Made by a program: the position numbers and the translations under genes
In this document: piece by piece, positions 35,042 through 47,336 of the stretch
Position numbering within the stretch: the first letter of the stretch is position 1
Layout: the number at the start of each line of letters is the position of its first letter
DNA from: Euryodendron excelsum
Taxonomy: Eukaryota > Streptophyta > Magnoliopsida > Ericales > Pentaphylacaceae
Direction: 5' to 3'
DNA length: 64,000 bases
NCBI GenBank assembly: GCA_033060915.1
Contig: CM065378.1
Span: forward strand, 17,209,501 to 17,273,500
The notes under the pieces: generated by a model
Told to the model about the DNA's origin: nothing
Seen by the model: the letters and a program-made list of their open reading frames with translations, nothing else
Databases searched by the model: none

Positions 35042-38000
35042 ATCCCCCACATGAATGAGATTGGCTGTCAAACAATGCACAAAGAAATGCAAATGTAAAT
35101 ATGTATACGAGAGAGAGTAAAGCGGAAAGTTGCCGCATCAGGAAAGGTGGCTTTTGGCTTTGAACCTTCCTTAGTGAAATACTATCGGGTTTATTGGCTG
35201 ACCAGTGAACATGATGTCTTGAACTGTTCTGCCGTTTGTATAAACCGAGACAATAGTACTCACACGGGGTCCTTCCCTATCTAAGGTTGTTCTCCGTTGT
35301 GTTCGTTTTGGCCATGAACTATCCTGTTTCATGAGTGCTCTAGAGAATTGAAGCCTATACAATTCTCATGGAAGCGGCCCCCATCACACTCATATAGGTG
35401 ATTTTTCTTATAGAGTGAGCAGACGTACATACTCCACTTGGTATCCAAGTAATAAGAATCATTAAAAGCATAGGCTTATTAATATGAGTATCCTGCCATA
35501 CTCGTTCAATATTAAAAGCTGTAGCTTATCCTTACACTATTCAGGTAATCAATATTTCACCATAGAATTAGGCAGCGGAACAATGTCCTCCCATTGATTT
35601 ATACTAAGTCGACCTTAATTCTGTTGTCCCGTTGAACCTAGATCTTGGGATCTCCAGTCAACTAGGTTGGGTTGCCATTAAGGTAACTTTTAAGATAATC
35701 GGCTTTAAATACCTAATCCCCTCGATGAATAAATTTCGATCTCTTACCAGGCCTGATAGTAAGATGATCTCTCACTATCCTTTGATTAAATTATTAATCA
35801 TTGAATAGTATATTCCTGCGAGTAATGACCTTTAATCGACTTGTTTGTCGTATTTTGTCATTATCAGGAATTCTCTGAGTCTTAAGACATTTAAGAAATC
35901 ACGTGATACCTCTTCTCTAGCTTTTGATTCCTGCGCAGAATCTAGCTGTTTATTTTCATTGCGAGAATTTCCTAAGAAATTAAAGCACTTCTTGTAAGAC
36001 TTATCCATTTAAAGATTTAGCGTCTCCTGATTCATAAATCTAGTTTTCACGTTGTACCCTCTCTAGTACTTCTAGATGTATATGTAATCAGAACTCATTT
36101 GTAGCACAAGGCTATCACCTTCCAGTGGTTTGACCCTGGGTTTGAATAAAATACTTTATTCCCGCCAAGATATGTATACCCTTGTCATTTGCGTGAACTC
36201 ATATCACGAAGTCACAACTACCGAGATTAGATCTCGTCACATATCTAAATATTTGAGTTTCGACTCTATTCCTTGAATCATTTAGATAACCTCGTTCTAG
36301 ATCTATCAAGTAGATCGTCTGTTATCCATTTAGCTTACTTCTATGTAAACTATTATGGTTCAGTTATAACGACACTTCGTACATCTCTTTACTTTACTTT
36401 ACTAAAGTTATCGAGGCTGCACTTAGTTCATTTTCTCTTGAAGTTTCACCTCTGACTTTAAAAGTTAGAAACATTCGGATCAGTCATTATTTCCTTTATG
36501 TGTCTAGAACTATTCTTCCTTCCAACCATAGACTTTGAGTCTTGGAACTCTTGCTTATTCAAGAAGTCGTCAAGACTTTTAGTATGAAAAGCAAATGCAC
36601 AAGGAAGTCCATTCTTAAAGAATGTCCCACTCCTAGATTTAGAAAATATTCTCTTGAATGAATCTAGAGTCTTAGACGAATTATCGTCTACTACAGCATT
36701 CACATGCACAACTGTGTTCAAGTAAACCAAGGAATACACCCTCACACCGTTTAATAATCTAGATTACAGATAACCCGATCTATAATTCCGTCGGTGTTAA
36801 CACAGTGTTCTGTGGGGTATCCTAATGAGAACGTGAGTTGGAGAAACCAAAGGTTCCCCCCACATTTCTTGGATTATCCAGAATTAACAAAGTAGTACAC
36901 ATCAACTCAATTAAGAGTTGGATTCCCTTTTTCCAGCACTCAAGTTACTGAAACAACTAGGTATTTATATACAGGCGAATCTGGATGTTAAGCTACTGAA
37001 GCTACATCATCACAATGTTCAATACCTTTACATTCGTTCTCAAACTCATTTGAATATTATAACATGTGCGTTGAATACATTAATTATACTATTCCAGTAT
37101 TACCACTAACTATGTGGAAAAGTATACTCTCGGATGGTAACTTTCTTAATTTCATTATATTTCAAAGAACATTATGAAATACAATCAATATATGACAATT
37201 AACATAAAAGTTAGCTGTGTCATTACTATCACCAACACAGATATGCACATATACATATATGGTCACAAAAAGTGTTCCAAGTTGGCAATTAAATAAGTTA
37301 AGCAACTAAACAAGTTATACTAAAACACATGAACAATACTAAACCCTAACACGAAACTAGTAAGAAATAGACGATCCTCCTGAAGAAGAGCTCTCAATCA
37401 CTACCAACACAGGATCAAGCGTCCTCTTCCGCGCACGCTCGAGGGTGTTTGGCCGATAAGGAGAGTTCACCTCATGAGAACCCTCAGGTTGTGCTAGAAG
37501 CCTCAACCTCTGGAAATAAGCGGGACACGGAACACTCTTGCGAGCAGTGCATCGAATCTTTCCATAGTAGTTTCGATAGCGACTCGGTCCTGCCTCATTC
37601 GGTCCAATCACCTGTCCCCGCGGAATAGGCAATGCCACTGGTCTAGGAAGAACAACGTCCTCTGGACCATGGAGATGATACATCGTGTGTAACACAGGAG
37701 GATTTGCTGGTTGTGCAGGATCCTCTGACCCATCCTTACCAAACCAGTTCTGACCCACCTCTTCCCAAATATCCATCATGTGATCTGCAAACACATGGTA
37801 ATATTCTTATGATTAGAAATCATAGAATAACACATTTTAATTTCATACAAGAAATTAAATACTCTAGCAATTAAATTTGCTAGTCCACACAGTATCATAT
37901 GCTCATATTCTTTAAGGTTAGAAACCTTAGAATAACACCATTTTAATTTCTCAAAAGAAATTAAAACTCTAGCAATTAAATTGCTTTATCACAAAATCAT

Positions 38001-38414
38001 GCTTTCAAAAAAAAACACATAAGCATGGCAAGACAATTAACATGTAGCATCTAAGATACATAAAGATGTACCGCTACAATTATATCATGCTAAACATGCA
38101 GCGGAAATAGAACTTTAACTAATTAACAACCTATGCAAGTTAAGTTCATCACGACATAAGGATCCATGTCAAATGTTATGCATTACGAAACTCAAGTTTC
38201 TAGATTTATAACAAGTTCATTTCAGGGATGAACAATCGCTTTCTAAGTGGCAAATAAAATTAATTTTAGTGCCTTAGAATATGAAACCTTTATGTTCGTA
38301 TCAAATCTGAATTCACACATCATTATGAACACCACACAACTACATGTCATTTCACATTAATACTACACATGGAAAACACATACAGGGAGAAACAACGATG
38401 GTCTGTCTTAAGAT
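35042..38414 (-). other. Decayed interior of outer LTR element
   Basis: Reading minus strand from 38414: a 5' leader-like stretch with a 145-codon frame (37794-37357), then AT-rich sequence. From about 36400 to 35690 there are faint matches to the copia RNase H region, for example the stretch pairing with the inner element's ccagggttaaaccactggaa near 36120. The 3' UTR at 35690-35055 is clearly homologous to 33000-33600 of the inner element. No frame can make a working gag or pol. Confidence 0.7.
37357..37794 (-). CDS. Unrecognised 145-codon ORF in outer element
   Basis: The frame reads MFADHMMDIWEEVGQNWFGKDG at its start, then a Pro-rich middle (LPRPVALPIPRGQVIGPNEAGPSRYRN), a basic stretch (KIRCTARKSVPCPAYFQRLRLL) and a Ser-rich tail. 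It lies about 620 bp inside the 5' LTR, where gag would start. I do not recognise the family, and the zinc knuckle of gag is absent. It could be a diverged gag remnant, captured host sequence or chance. Base composition is richer in G and C than its surroundings, which argues mildly against chance. Confidence 0.35.
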   Translation of the reverse strand: MFADHMMDIWEEVGQNWFGKDGSEDPAQPANPPVLHTMYHLHGPEDVVLPRPVALPIPRGQVIGPNEAGPSRYRNYYGKIRCTARKSVPCPAYFQRLRLLAQPEGSHEVNSPYRPNTLERARKRTLDPVLVVIESSSSGGSSISY

Positions 38415-39900
38415 TGTTGGATAAAATACTGACTGTGTTGTATAAAGTTTTCCATATAATCTGTGGCCACAATAAAATGAAATGAAACATAGTAATATTA
38501 ATGTCAAGTATTCATCATAAGGTGAAATCAACAACATTGAATAACGTGTGTGAAATAATGTAATATTATAGATTCAACAAGTCTTATATAATGAAATAAT
38601 AAAAAATATGCGATGCATGGGAGATCAAGTCGAGTGTTAAACACTCTTGGCTTAAGACAGATTCGTCCCCCACACAGGTGCTCATGGGATGAACGGACGT
38701 CTATCTCCAGGATAAAATGATCACAATCTTGAATAAGTAGCACTACAATAATCAAGATTCAGCGAATCAACCTTTTGATTTTACTCTCTCAATGTATGGA
38801 ATGTATGCATCATGTATGATATAAAACAAAGAGGAATTTCTGTCTAATTCTACACAGAATTATGACATTTAATTCCACACAGAAACCTACAACGTTTCTG
38901 ATAAAATCAACATGATATGAAATTGAATACACTGCATTTTCTACACAGAAAAAAACCGCAGTCATTCTGTAGAATTTCAACACTGAAATTAACTACAAAA
39001 CACAGAAGAAAGTGATAGAATTTCCACTGAAATTCATCTCATAGAATATATAAAATCACGATCAGTAAAATAAGAAATTAACCGGATGAAACCTGGATAG
39101 AAATTCGATACGAATTTCTAAGGCAGAAACGAACACGAGAAATGTCGAATTGAACAGTCAGATTCTGTCTGGGAACAGTCGTCGGAATCTGGACAGTACG
39201 TCGCCGGAGATTCACCGCTGAAATCCGCCGGAGTCTGAGCACGTCATCAGAGGCCGAGAAAGAGAGAGAGAGAGACGGAAAAACTCTATATCAGACGCCC
39301 TACTGTTCGGAGGGGGATTCTTTCTATATATAGAAAGAATCGCACCCCTTCGAAACGGTGCCAGCCAAACGCACCCTTAGGAAAGGACGCAACCGTTGGA
39401 ATTTAAATTCTGAACCGGTTCGGTTCAACCCGGTTCACTCTAATATGGTTTAACCCGCGTCCAAAAATATTAAACCGGCCCAAGCTAATTTAATATTAAT
39501 TAATTTAATCGCACCCGAGCCGAGCCGGCCGGACGGACGGCGGCGCGCGCGTGGTTTATTGGGTCAACCCATGGGTTGCATAGGTCCTCCCCCTTTCACA
39601 AAAGTGGGGTGCCCCTTGGGGCCCAAACCTATCTTTAAACTTAGCCTTTATATGCCCATCACTTTTCCCATAGAAAATCAATGTGGGACAAGCCTTTAGT
39701 TCCACCCATAAACCATACTCATGGTACCTACTTTGGAGACCATTATTTCATTCAAACCTCCATGGATTTGAGCAAGTAAATGCTTGTTATTCATCTCCTC
39801 ATGGAGGAGAACACAAAACATCTTGGACCCACTAAAACGGATATGTGGGTCCCACCTTAACAATGGCTCAAAGTTGGTGTTTACACCAAATATTCCAACA
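38415..39900 (-). repeat. 5' LTR of outer element (1486 bp, complete)
   Basis: Complete copy, tgttgg to ccaaca in plus-strand reading. It contains the ~79 bp (39518-39596, GC-rich) lost from the 3' copy. The TSD ttctt follows at 39901. A gaga tract at about 39261 and the ctatatatagaaag palindrome near 39325 (possible TATA) are present in both copies. Confidence 0.9.
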
Positions 39901-40357
39901 TTCTTATGATGTGAGATGGGAGGGGCTATTGCCACATCCATTATCTATGCAACCCCTTTTCTCACATTAGTGAAACCCAATTGAGATATTGCCCGCGGTA
40001 CTGAAATGATGAAATCAATTGCATAATAGTTGTTTGGAGTTGGTTAAATAGAGCTTGCGTCTTGTCGGTTGTCCAAATAATGAAAAACTCTTATTTTCAA
40101 GGTCCTTTATTTTTGTTTTGCCAACCCCTCCCCCTTCTTCTTTTGACATCGCTGCAATTTTCTCAGGAACCAAATGGAAATCTTGAATCACAGTGCACAG
40201 TCAACTTCATAACTATTATGCAGTTTGCTTGCAATGTGATCTCGATTTTTATTGATCATTCCATCAGAGTGTCCTTTTTCGAAACGAATGTTAATCTATG
40301 TAGATTGTGCCAAAATTGATTATTTGGTTCCGTGAATTTGGATTATCAATCATTTTT

Positions 40358-40359
<2 letters not shown>

Positions 40360-40400
<41 letters not shown>
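40360..40400 (+). repeat. 41-nt poly(G) tract with G-rich tail
   Basis: A run of 41 G residues is followed by ttgggggg, tggggg, tttggg and ttgg to about 40430. The tract lies in intron 1 of the decayed transporter, 0.46 kb right of the retroelement. Long pure G runs are rare in plant DNA and could be real or a sequencing artefact. Confidence 0.8.
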
Positions 40401-40402
<2 letters not shown>

Positions 40403-43400
40403 GGGGGGTGGGGGTTTGGGTTGGTGTTGTGGGGATGCTCCAGGTGTGGACTGGACAGAAAACGTAAGACGTTGAAGAGTAACTCACTGATGCATGATAA
40501 GTCTGTTCTCACTTGTCTGAGTAGCAGGGAGATATATACAATGTAAATGTGCTAATAATAATTGATTTCCAATTTCTTGCCCCTCCCCAGAGTTATTAAT
40601 ATGATTGTGGCAATAGCTGGTGATTGGTTGCAGGGTCCATATGTCTACTACCTCTACAGCCACTATGGTTTTGGGAAGGGAGATGTTGGGCAGCTATTTA
40701 TTGCTGGTTTTGGATCCTCTATGTTGTTTGGAACAATTGTTGGATCTCTAGCTAACAAACAATAATACTTCCTTTTATCTTTTGGCTATATCTTGCAAGC
40801 AAATTTGGTTAGTTTATTTGTTTTGACGACACTTTCTCTACCAAATTCAGAGGTCGAAAGAGCGCATGTGTTACTTACTGCATAACTTACATCCTGAGCT
40901 GCATCACCGAACATGCTCCTCACTACAAAGTCTTAATGCTGGGACATGTATTGGGAGGGATTGCCACTTCTCTCCTGTTTTCTGCATTTGAGTCTTGGCT
41001 TGTTGCAGAACATAACAAGGTTAGCAGTCAGTAGCTGCTACTGAATTGTAGTATTGCCAATCAGACTGATTATAGGTTAATGTAAACTGCAAATGTTTTT
41101 CACAGGGGTAATTTGTTTCCATGCTCTGCACATTCCCTGTAGGTGGAACCCGTAAGTAAATGGGTTAAAAAATTGTGCGCTCAATGATTGTTATCATCTA
41201 ATTAATTTAGTGGAAGGTAGAGCATTTCGAATGAATTGTTGTTGCCTTGGTAAATATCCAAGGATGGAGTGATTCATAAGAATTTCCTGCATTATCAGGG
41301 AATTCCTTACAAAACTCCTTGAGGTCTTCTTGGCATATGCTGGGGATTTGCTATTATATTGTCTTCTCTGTTTACTTGATTTCTTTATGCATTTTCCCTT
41401 GTTTTTTGCAGAGGGGTTTCGACAAACAACGGCTTTCACTAACCTTCTCTAAGGCAATATTTCTTGGCAATGGCCTAGTTGCCATTTTATCTGGGTTGTT
41501 TGGGAATCTACTAATCGATACATTCAGCTTTGGCCGTGCTGTTGCTCCATTTGATGCTGCTGCATTCTTTCTTGCAATTGGCGTGTCATCCTGGACTGAA
41601 AATTATGGTGATTCTTCAGAAGGCAAGGACTTGCTTACCCAGTTCAAGGGTGCTGCTGTGGCCATTGCTTCTGGTTAATCCCTAAACTTGTGTGTTCTGT
41701 TCTTGGTGTTTTAGTTTCTTTGACAGTAAACACTGGAGTTCACATGGCATGTGCAAAAGAGCTAGACTTTGTAAAGTCAGTACCTAGGAGTTGGAATATA
41801 TATATATATAACTATATATAATATTCCTAACTAGGTAAATATTTTGACGTAGTTTTCGATTAGTGTTGGACATCGGGATGGGTCATGGACCCAAACCGGA
41901 TGCTATTGTTGTGTTGACCCAGTAGTTACACCACCAATATGGGTACAGACATGTCTATTAGAAGAAAGACATGCCTATTGGTTGGTGATGCTTAGATGTG
42001 CCTCATGGGTGTTTATATAAACCCCAATGCATCCAATGTTAAAAGACTGATTCAAGTCCGAATGAAAACATGGACAGTGATGTTATTTTTCTTCTCTCTC
42101 ATCTCTGTGTAATACAAGAGGCGTTGGAGATTGCTCTTGTGCTGTGGATATGTGGTGTTGTTTATACTCCGTAATAACACCCACTGCAAGCATCTAATAG
42201 GTTTACACAAAAAACACGTGAAGCATCCTCAAGTTCAAATTCGGGTTAATCAGAATACCGCTTCCACATTGAGTACATCATTTCTCACAACTAGTTTTTG
42301 GCTTCCTAATGCTGGAGTTTTGGAGCCTGTGATGTTCTATGTAGTTCCAATATTTTCCTACCTTGACCATCCGAGTACACCCCACTACGCCAATTGTAAA
42401 CCTATATATATTATATAAAATTAAATAAAAAAATAAAAGAAAAGAAAGTAGAAGAGAGAAGGAAACAAAAAGAAAATTACAATTAAAAAAGACTCTCAAT
42501 GTGGCTCATTTATAAAAAAATTTCTTTTTGCTTTCTTGCTGTCTTTCTTATATTTTTGGCAAAATATCTTGATATCATATGGCACATGCACCAGATGAGA
42601 AAATTGTGCTGCTCGGTGTCATACAGTCCTTATTTGAAGGTTCAATGCGCACTTTTGTGTTCCTCTGGACTCCTGCTTTGAGCCCAAATGTTGAAGAGAT
42701 TCCGCATGGTTTTATTTTTGCAACATTCATGTTGGCCAATGTCGGGAAGTTCATTTGCATCTTGACTGATGGCCCGTTCATTCTTCAAAGTTGAAGCTAC
42801 ATGCAATTCCCGTTGTAATAAATGTGTGGCATAAATTCCAATTTCCCTTTTTTTTTTTTCCCTGAAATTCATGAATTTGATTAGTCTTATTTTATAAATA
42901 TTTATTAGATTTGACTTCATTTTTTAACAGTTCTTGGTGCCACCTTCTAACGTGAAAGGTGGAAGCATCTCATTCTCAGGGTGTATCCAGCTTGTTGGCT
43001 TCTGTGCATTTGAGGCCTGTGTGGGGATATTTTGGCCATCTATCATGAAGATGAGATCCCAAACATTCCTGAGGAGGCACGAAGCACAATAATGAACTCC
43101 TTTCGCATTCCTCTAAACATTTTTGTGTGCATTGTGCTGTACAATGTGAGTAGTTGCCACTCCCCTAATCTCTCTCTCTCTCTCTCTCGTTCATTGAACT
43201 TCTTTGGCGGGGATGCATTACCATTGATAAGGAACTAAACCTAGTTTACTACGGCTTTGCATAAACTTTCAAATGATCTTAGGAGATGTACCACTTTATG
43301 GGTTCTCATCTTTCCTCACTTTCTGGAGTATATAATCAATACTGCTGGAGACTTGTATCTATTTTCTGAAAACTCATTTGTGTTATTTTTTTGCCCCTGA

Positions 43401-44412
43401 AGGTTGATGCATTCCCCATCACTGTCATGTTTGGGATGTGCTCGGCTTTTCTTTTCGTGGCATCTATCTTGCAGAGGCGGCTGATGGTGATTGAGAGAGC
43501 CAAAAATCAAGTAAGTTTAGTGATTGCCTTCTAGTCTCCAGACTCTCCACATGTGCTTTTGTTTGAATATACGAAGTGCTGAACTGAAATTGATTTGGGC
43601 TGCTAAAATCACTTGAATATCTAACAGTTAAAATCTGAGAATCGCAACCAAAATATTCGGCTTGTATCCTTTGTGACACTCATGCCTAACTCAGTACTTT
43701 CTATATGTTTACTTATTGATTAATCTAAGCTCCCAATTTAATGGTTCTGTTTTTGGTTATGCATGACTTTCAACAAGTTTGGACAGCACACAGGGAGAAA
43801 GAAATGGAGGCAGAGCCATTGAATGTCTGATGTGAAGATGTAAACCTGGAAACAACAGGATGCCAAAGCCAGAAGCAGTATTATTTTGGTGGCTATTGGT
43901 CGTGTTATAAGTAAGGAAAGAGCGGAGCATGGGCTATTTCTAGATGATTCAGAATATTAAGAACAACTTTAGCTGGTGATGTTCCTCGAAAATATTTGGT
44001 TCATGGGGAAAAGAAGGATGAAGGAAGGCTTTTAGATTAGTGTGTTCTAAAGTTACTGTAAACTGGCGCCGCATTAATATCTGGTGCATTCCCCTATGAT
44101 GTTAATTTTAGGAATTTGATTTTCTATTTTATGTTGTTATACTTAATTCTGGTTCCATTAACCAGTAGTAAACGGTTTTTGTAAAGCCCGATTTTGCCAC
44201 TTTTTTTTTATTATTTTTTATTATGTGGTTTAATCCTCTTTGTTTTCTCTTTTCTTTTCCTTTTTTCTAGACTTTTATGTATGGTTCAACTCAAGGAATC
44301 CAAAAACAATACTTTGATGATTTTAGGATGTATTCAACCCCATATTTATGGATTTCATTGAAGTTTTGCTTTGATTTGCTTTTTGACAGCGTCAATTTGC
44401 ATTTATTTTTGA

Positions 44413-44931
44413 GTTAACTACAAACGAATTTCATAAATTATGACTTAGGGTTCCTAAGCTTTTAAAGGGTAATAAGTTGACCTCTAAACTATTAATTTAT
44501 ATCAATCAATCCCCTCTATTAACAATTCGTTTGGAAAATGGATGAAAATTTGTTATCAGATTTGTACATATTAACAAAACTACAGTTTTATACATAAATT
44601 AATCTTCTCTTGTTATAATAATTGTCAAATAACTGAAATATCTCTTTAAATGACATGCAAATGTATTAGCAAAATAAAGAGTATTTTAGTCATTAGATAA
44701 TTATTACAAAAAAAATAATATTATTTAGGTACAAAATAAACTTTTGTGAATATGTATAGGTTGCATAATAATTTTTCATCTATTCTCCTAATTAATTGCT
44801 AATATATTGCTAACAAAAGTGATTGATTAATACAAATTGACAGTTCATGGCATAGTTTGTTTGTTTTTTTTTAATTTTAGAGAGTTATAGTGATACTGAG
44901 TTATAATTTAAAAAATATACTTATAATTAAT
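44413..44931. mobile_element. AT-rich foldback MITE, copy B
   Basis: It shares with copies A and C the order of phrases aatttatatcaatcaat, ttaacaatt-cgttt, ttattataataattgt, the ttagataattattac arm and ataatttttcat, and ends ttataattaa. Long-range inverted symmetry is visible but degraded. Confidence 0.65.
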
Positions 44932-45153
44932 TTTTTAATTTTTTATTCATTGGTAGTAAATGCATGTGACTGAGGAAAATTCAATTTACATTACAATGAC
45001 TCGATTGCCAATTCATGGAGCTCTTTAGAGAGGAAATAGATACAACTCGTGTGTTGTATCTATTTGCTGCCCCTCTGTGTTCGTATCAAGGATATTATAA
45101 AATGAGAATTTCAAGGTATTATTCATTCGTAAATGCCATCACCAGATGCAGTC

Positions 45154-45156
<3 letters not shown>

Positions 45157-45189
<33 letters not shown>
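45157..45189. repeat. (AT)n microsatellite
   Basis: Pure at dinucleotide of about 33 bp between the two foldback copies. Confidence 0.9.
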
Positions 45190-45195
<6 letters not shown>

Positions 45196-45340
45196 CTTGC
45201 GAACTTGAAAAGGGCTGCTTGGAAATAACAAAATAATGATGCCCTCCTGTTCTGACCCATTGGCAGCGAATTCTGATTACATCACCATTTAGGCCTTCCA
45301 GCATGCTTCAGAAGTGCTTCTTAGTGAATTTTTTTTTAGG

Positions 45341-45839
45341 ATTAATTACCAAAAAAAACACTTTTTAAATTATAATTTAATATTATTAAACTCTTTTAAC
45401 TTTTAAAATATGACATATTGACTCTTTAAATTATTAATTTATATCAATCAATATTTTCTATTAACAATCCGTTTAAAAAGTGAATGAAAAATTGTCATGT
45501 GACTTGCATATATTCACAAAATTATAATTTCACACTTAAATTGACATCCTCTTATTATAATAATTGTCTAATGATTAAAATATTCCTTAAAATTGCATGT
45601 AAATAAAAGGACAATTCAAGAAGTATTTTAATTATTAGACAATTATTAAAAAATAGAAGGTCAATTTAGGTATGAAATAATACTTTCATAATCATGTACA
45701 ACTCACATGATAATTTTTCATTAATTCTCTCAACAGATTGTTAATATACTGTTAACAAAGGTATTAATTGATACAAATTGATAGTTTATGAGGTCAATAT
45801 GTTACATTTTATAATTTAAGAGATATTTTTGTAATTAAT
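45341..45839. mobile_element. AT-rich foldback MITE, copy C
   Basis: It starts attaattacc and ends gtaattaatt; the arms ttataataattgtctaatgattaaaat and its right-hand complement (attttaattattagacaattatt) pair well. It is the clearest copy of the family's central hairpin and lies 410 bp from copy B. Confidence 0.7.
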
Positions 45840-47336
45840 TTTTTCAGTCTAGTAGGTTGTTCAAAAGTTCGCTTGACCCGATCAACCCGACACCAAATCG
45901 ATCACCCGTTATGGGTGGATAACGGGTGGATTTCATCCTACCCAACTAGATTCGGTTTGAGTGTCGAACCTTTATTTCTCTAATCCAACCCAACTTTTTA
46001 AAACTAAAAACAAGTCTTTTCACTCGAATACGAACCTGACCAACCCGATCACCGATTGGGTCAAAAACGGTTTAAAAAATTTTCAACCCGATCTTTTCGA
46101 TTCAAGTGATAGGTGACTACCGAACCTGACCCGTGAAGTCTCGCAATCAAAATTCAACAAATGCATGTGCAATTTACCAAAGAAGAACTGACTTCCCACA
46201 GCATGTGTACATATAGGCTAGGGTGTATCATCGGATTGTAAGAAGAACTAATCCCACAGTTTTTTTTCTGGTTTGTCAGATGAAATTACAAGAAAGTCGA
46301 AGTCAAGAAAGAGATCTAGAGAAGGAAAGTTCGAACTCTTGATCTCTTTAATGAAAGTCAAAAACTTTGTTCAACTAAACTAGCCCTAATTAGCTAGTTC
46401 CACAATTTAATTTCAAATGTATGTGCATTTGGTATCGCCTTATATTAGCCTGTTCTCTTGACCCGTACATAATTTACTATTCTTGATAACTTTTTTTCTA
46501 TCCGGTATGATATATGTTGCCTGGCTAATAAGGTATTGTATTGAAAACTATAAGAAGTAATTCTTAATTCAAGAAAAGTCTCCATGATTGATATGATAAT
46601 GAGTTGTAACACCATATGCACCTATTTATATATTATACGACAATTTCAGTTCTTCCTCTCTTTTTCTTTTTGGGTGCAAGAAAGGTGGTACAGGTAAAGA
46701 TTCCCAACACCATCGTTAGAACAGTATCCCGCTCGACCATCACTTTCACCTGCCGTCATAGGTAGTACAATGAAAGTCTTTTGTCAAGAAAGCGCGAAGG
46801 TAGACTAAGATGACCCCAACATACCACTATAAGATTCCGAACCCAGGCCTTGACTCACGAAAAACGAAATTCCACCGTTGAACCAATAGCCCGTTGGCAC
46901 TCCCCTCCTCTAGCTTCTTCTTGAAAGTTTCGTTTCCATGTTGAGTTGCATCCTTGGCTGCCTGTCCAACTGTCCCATGTGCTATTATTCTGCGTATAAT
47001 TGACTCCTTTCCTTTGCCCTGCCCCATATCAAATCAATTGAAGTCATTTCATGATCTAATCCTTTGGCTGTATATAGCTAGTATCCACTTTCGTTTACCT
47101 GATTTACCTTCCTATGGAGATCTCTGACGCCAAACTAATCTGATCACTTCGAAATATTATCCAGAGGTTGCGGAGCATGGTCACATGGTGCATTATCTTT
47201 CGCAAGTGGGTAAAGTTCACTATTTATTAAAGCAATTGAGCTCCACCTTTACATAGGTAAAGCGTCACGTGATGGTGTTTTAAAAATACTGAATAATTTT
47301 TTGACCACTATATTATTCAGTTTATAAATGTTTGGA

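Larger units (their letters stand above)
28020..39900 (-). mobile_element. Non-autonomous minus-strand LTR retrotransposon (copia lineage), interrupted
   Basis: The element is bounded by tgttgg and ccaaca and flanked by the 5-bp duplication ttctt (28015-28019 and 39901-39905). Its 5' LTR is 38415-39900 (1486 bp). Its 3' LTR is split into 28020-29119 and 34738-35041 by the inner plus-strand element, with about 79 bp lost. The interior (35042-38414) has a polypurine tract next to the 3' LTR and a 3' UTR clearly homologous to that of the inner element, then badly decayed pol sequence. No intact gag or pol remains. I see no tRNA-Met primer-binding site (tggtatcagagc) beside the 5' LTR. The two LTR copies differ at about 1% of positions, so insertion is recent although the interior is decayed. 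Confidence 0.85.
27625..43830 (+). pseudogene. Decayed MFS (molybdate-anion-transporter-like) gene with retroelement in intron 1
   Basis: Exon remnants at 27625-27767, 40617-40761, 40851-41019, 41412-41673, 42595-~42810, 42931-43145, 43403-43510 and ~43778-43830 match the plant MFS family of At4g27720/At3g49310/At1g64650. Recognisable pieces include ALELSKTSKDRIHTSTAFNS, GDWLQGPYVYYLYSHYGFG, RPLE-free ATSLLFSAFESWLVAEHNK, LTFSKAIFLGNGLVAILSG, IPHGFIFATFMLA and FRIPLNIFVCIVLYN. Lesions: exon 1 changes frame between its ATG and LELSKT; no GT donor follows exon 1 at 27768; the exon-2 donor reads at instead of gt at 40762; four residues are missing in frame near 41581; exon 5 shifts frame near 42735 and loses its last helix; exon 6 has a one-base deletion near 43061. 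Healthy members are ~450-residue twelve-helix membrane transporters. The nested copia element (28020-39900) sits in intron 1; without it that intron would be ~1 kb. Confidence 0.85.

Noticed and set aside
28020..39900. A single plus-strand retrotransposon bounded by the direct repeats at 28020 and 38415
   Set aside because: The gag-pol genes have their own 3' LTR (33611-34719) of a different length and sequence, and the repeats at 28020 and 38415 run in the opposite orientation with their own polypurine tract at 35042.
40762..40850. A U12-type AT-AC intron explaining the missing GT donor of the MFS gene
   Set aside because: The sequence ataatactt does not fit the U12 donor consensus atatcctt and the intron ends in AG; other lesions in the gene make simple decay more likely.
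46827..47027. 66-codon minus-strand frame as a small gene
   Set aside because: No recognised motif, no splice or promoter support, and the region lies among transposon-like DNA.
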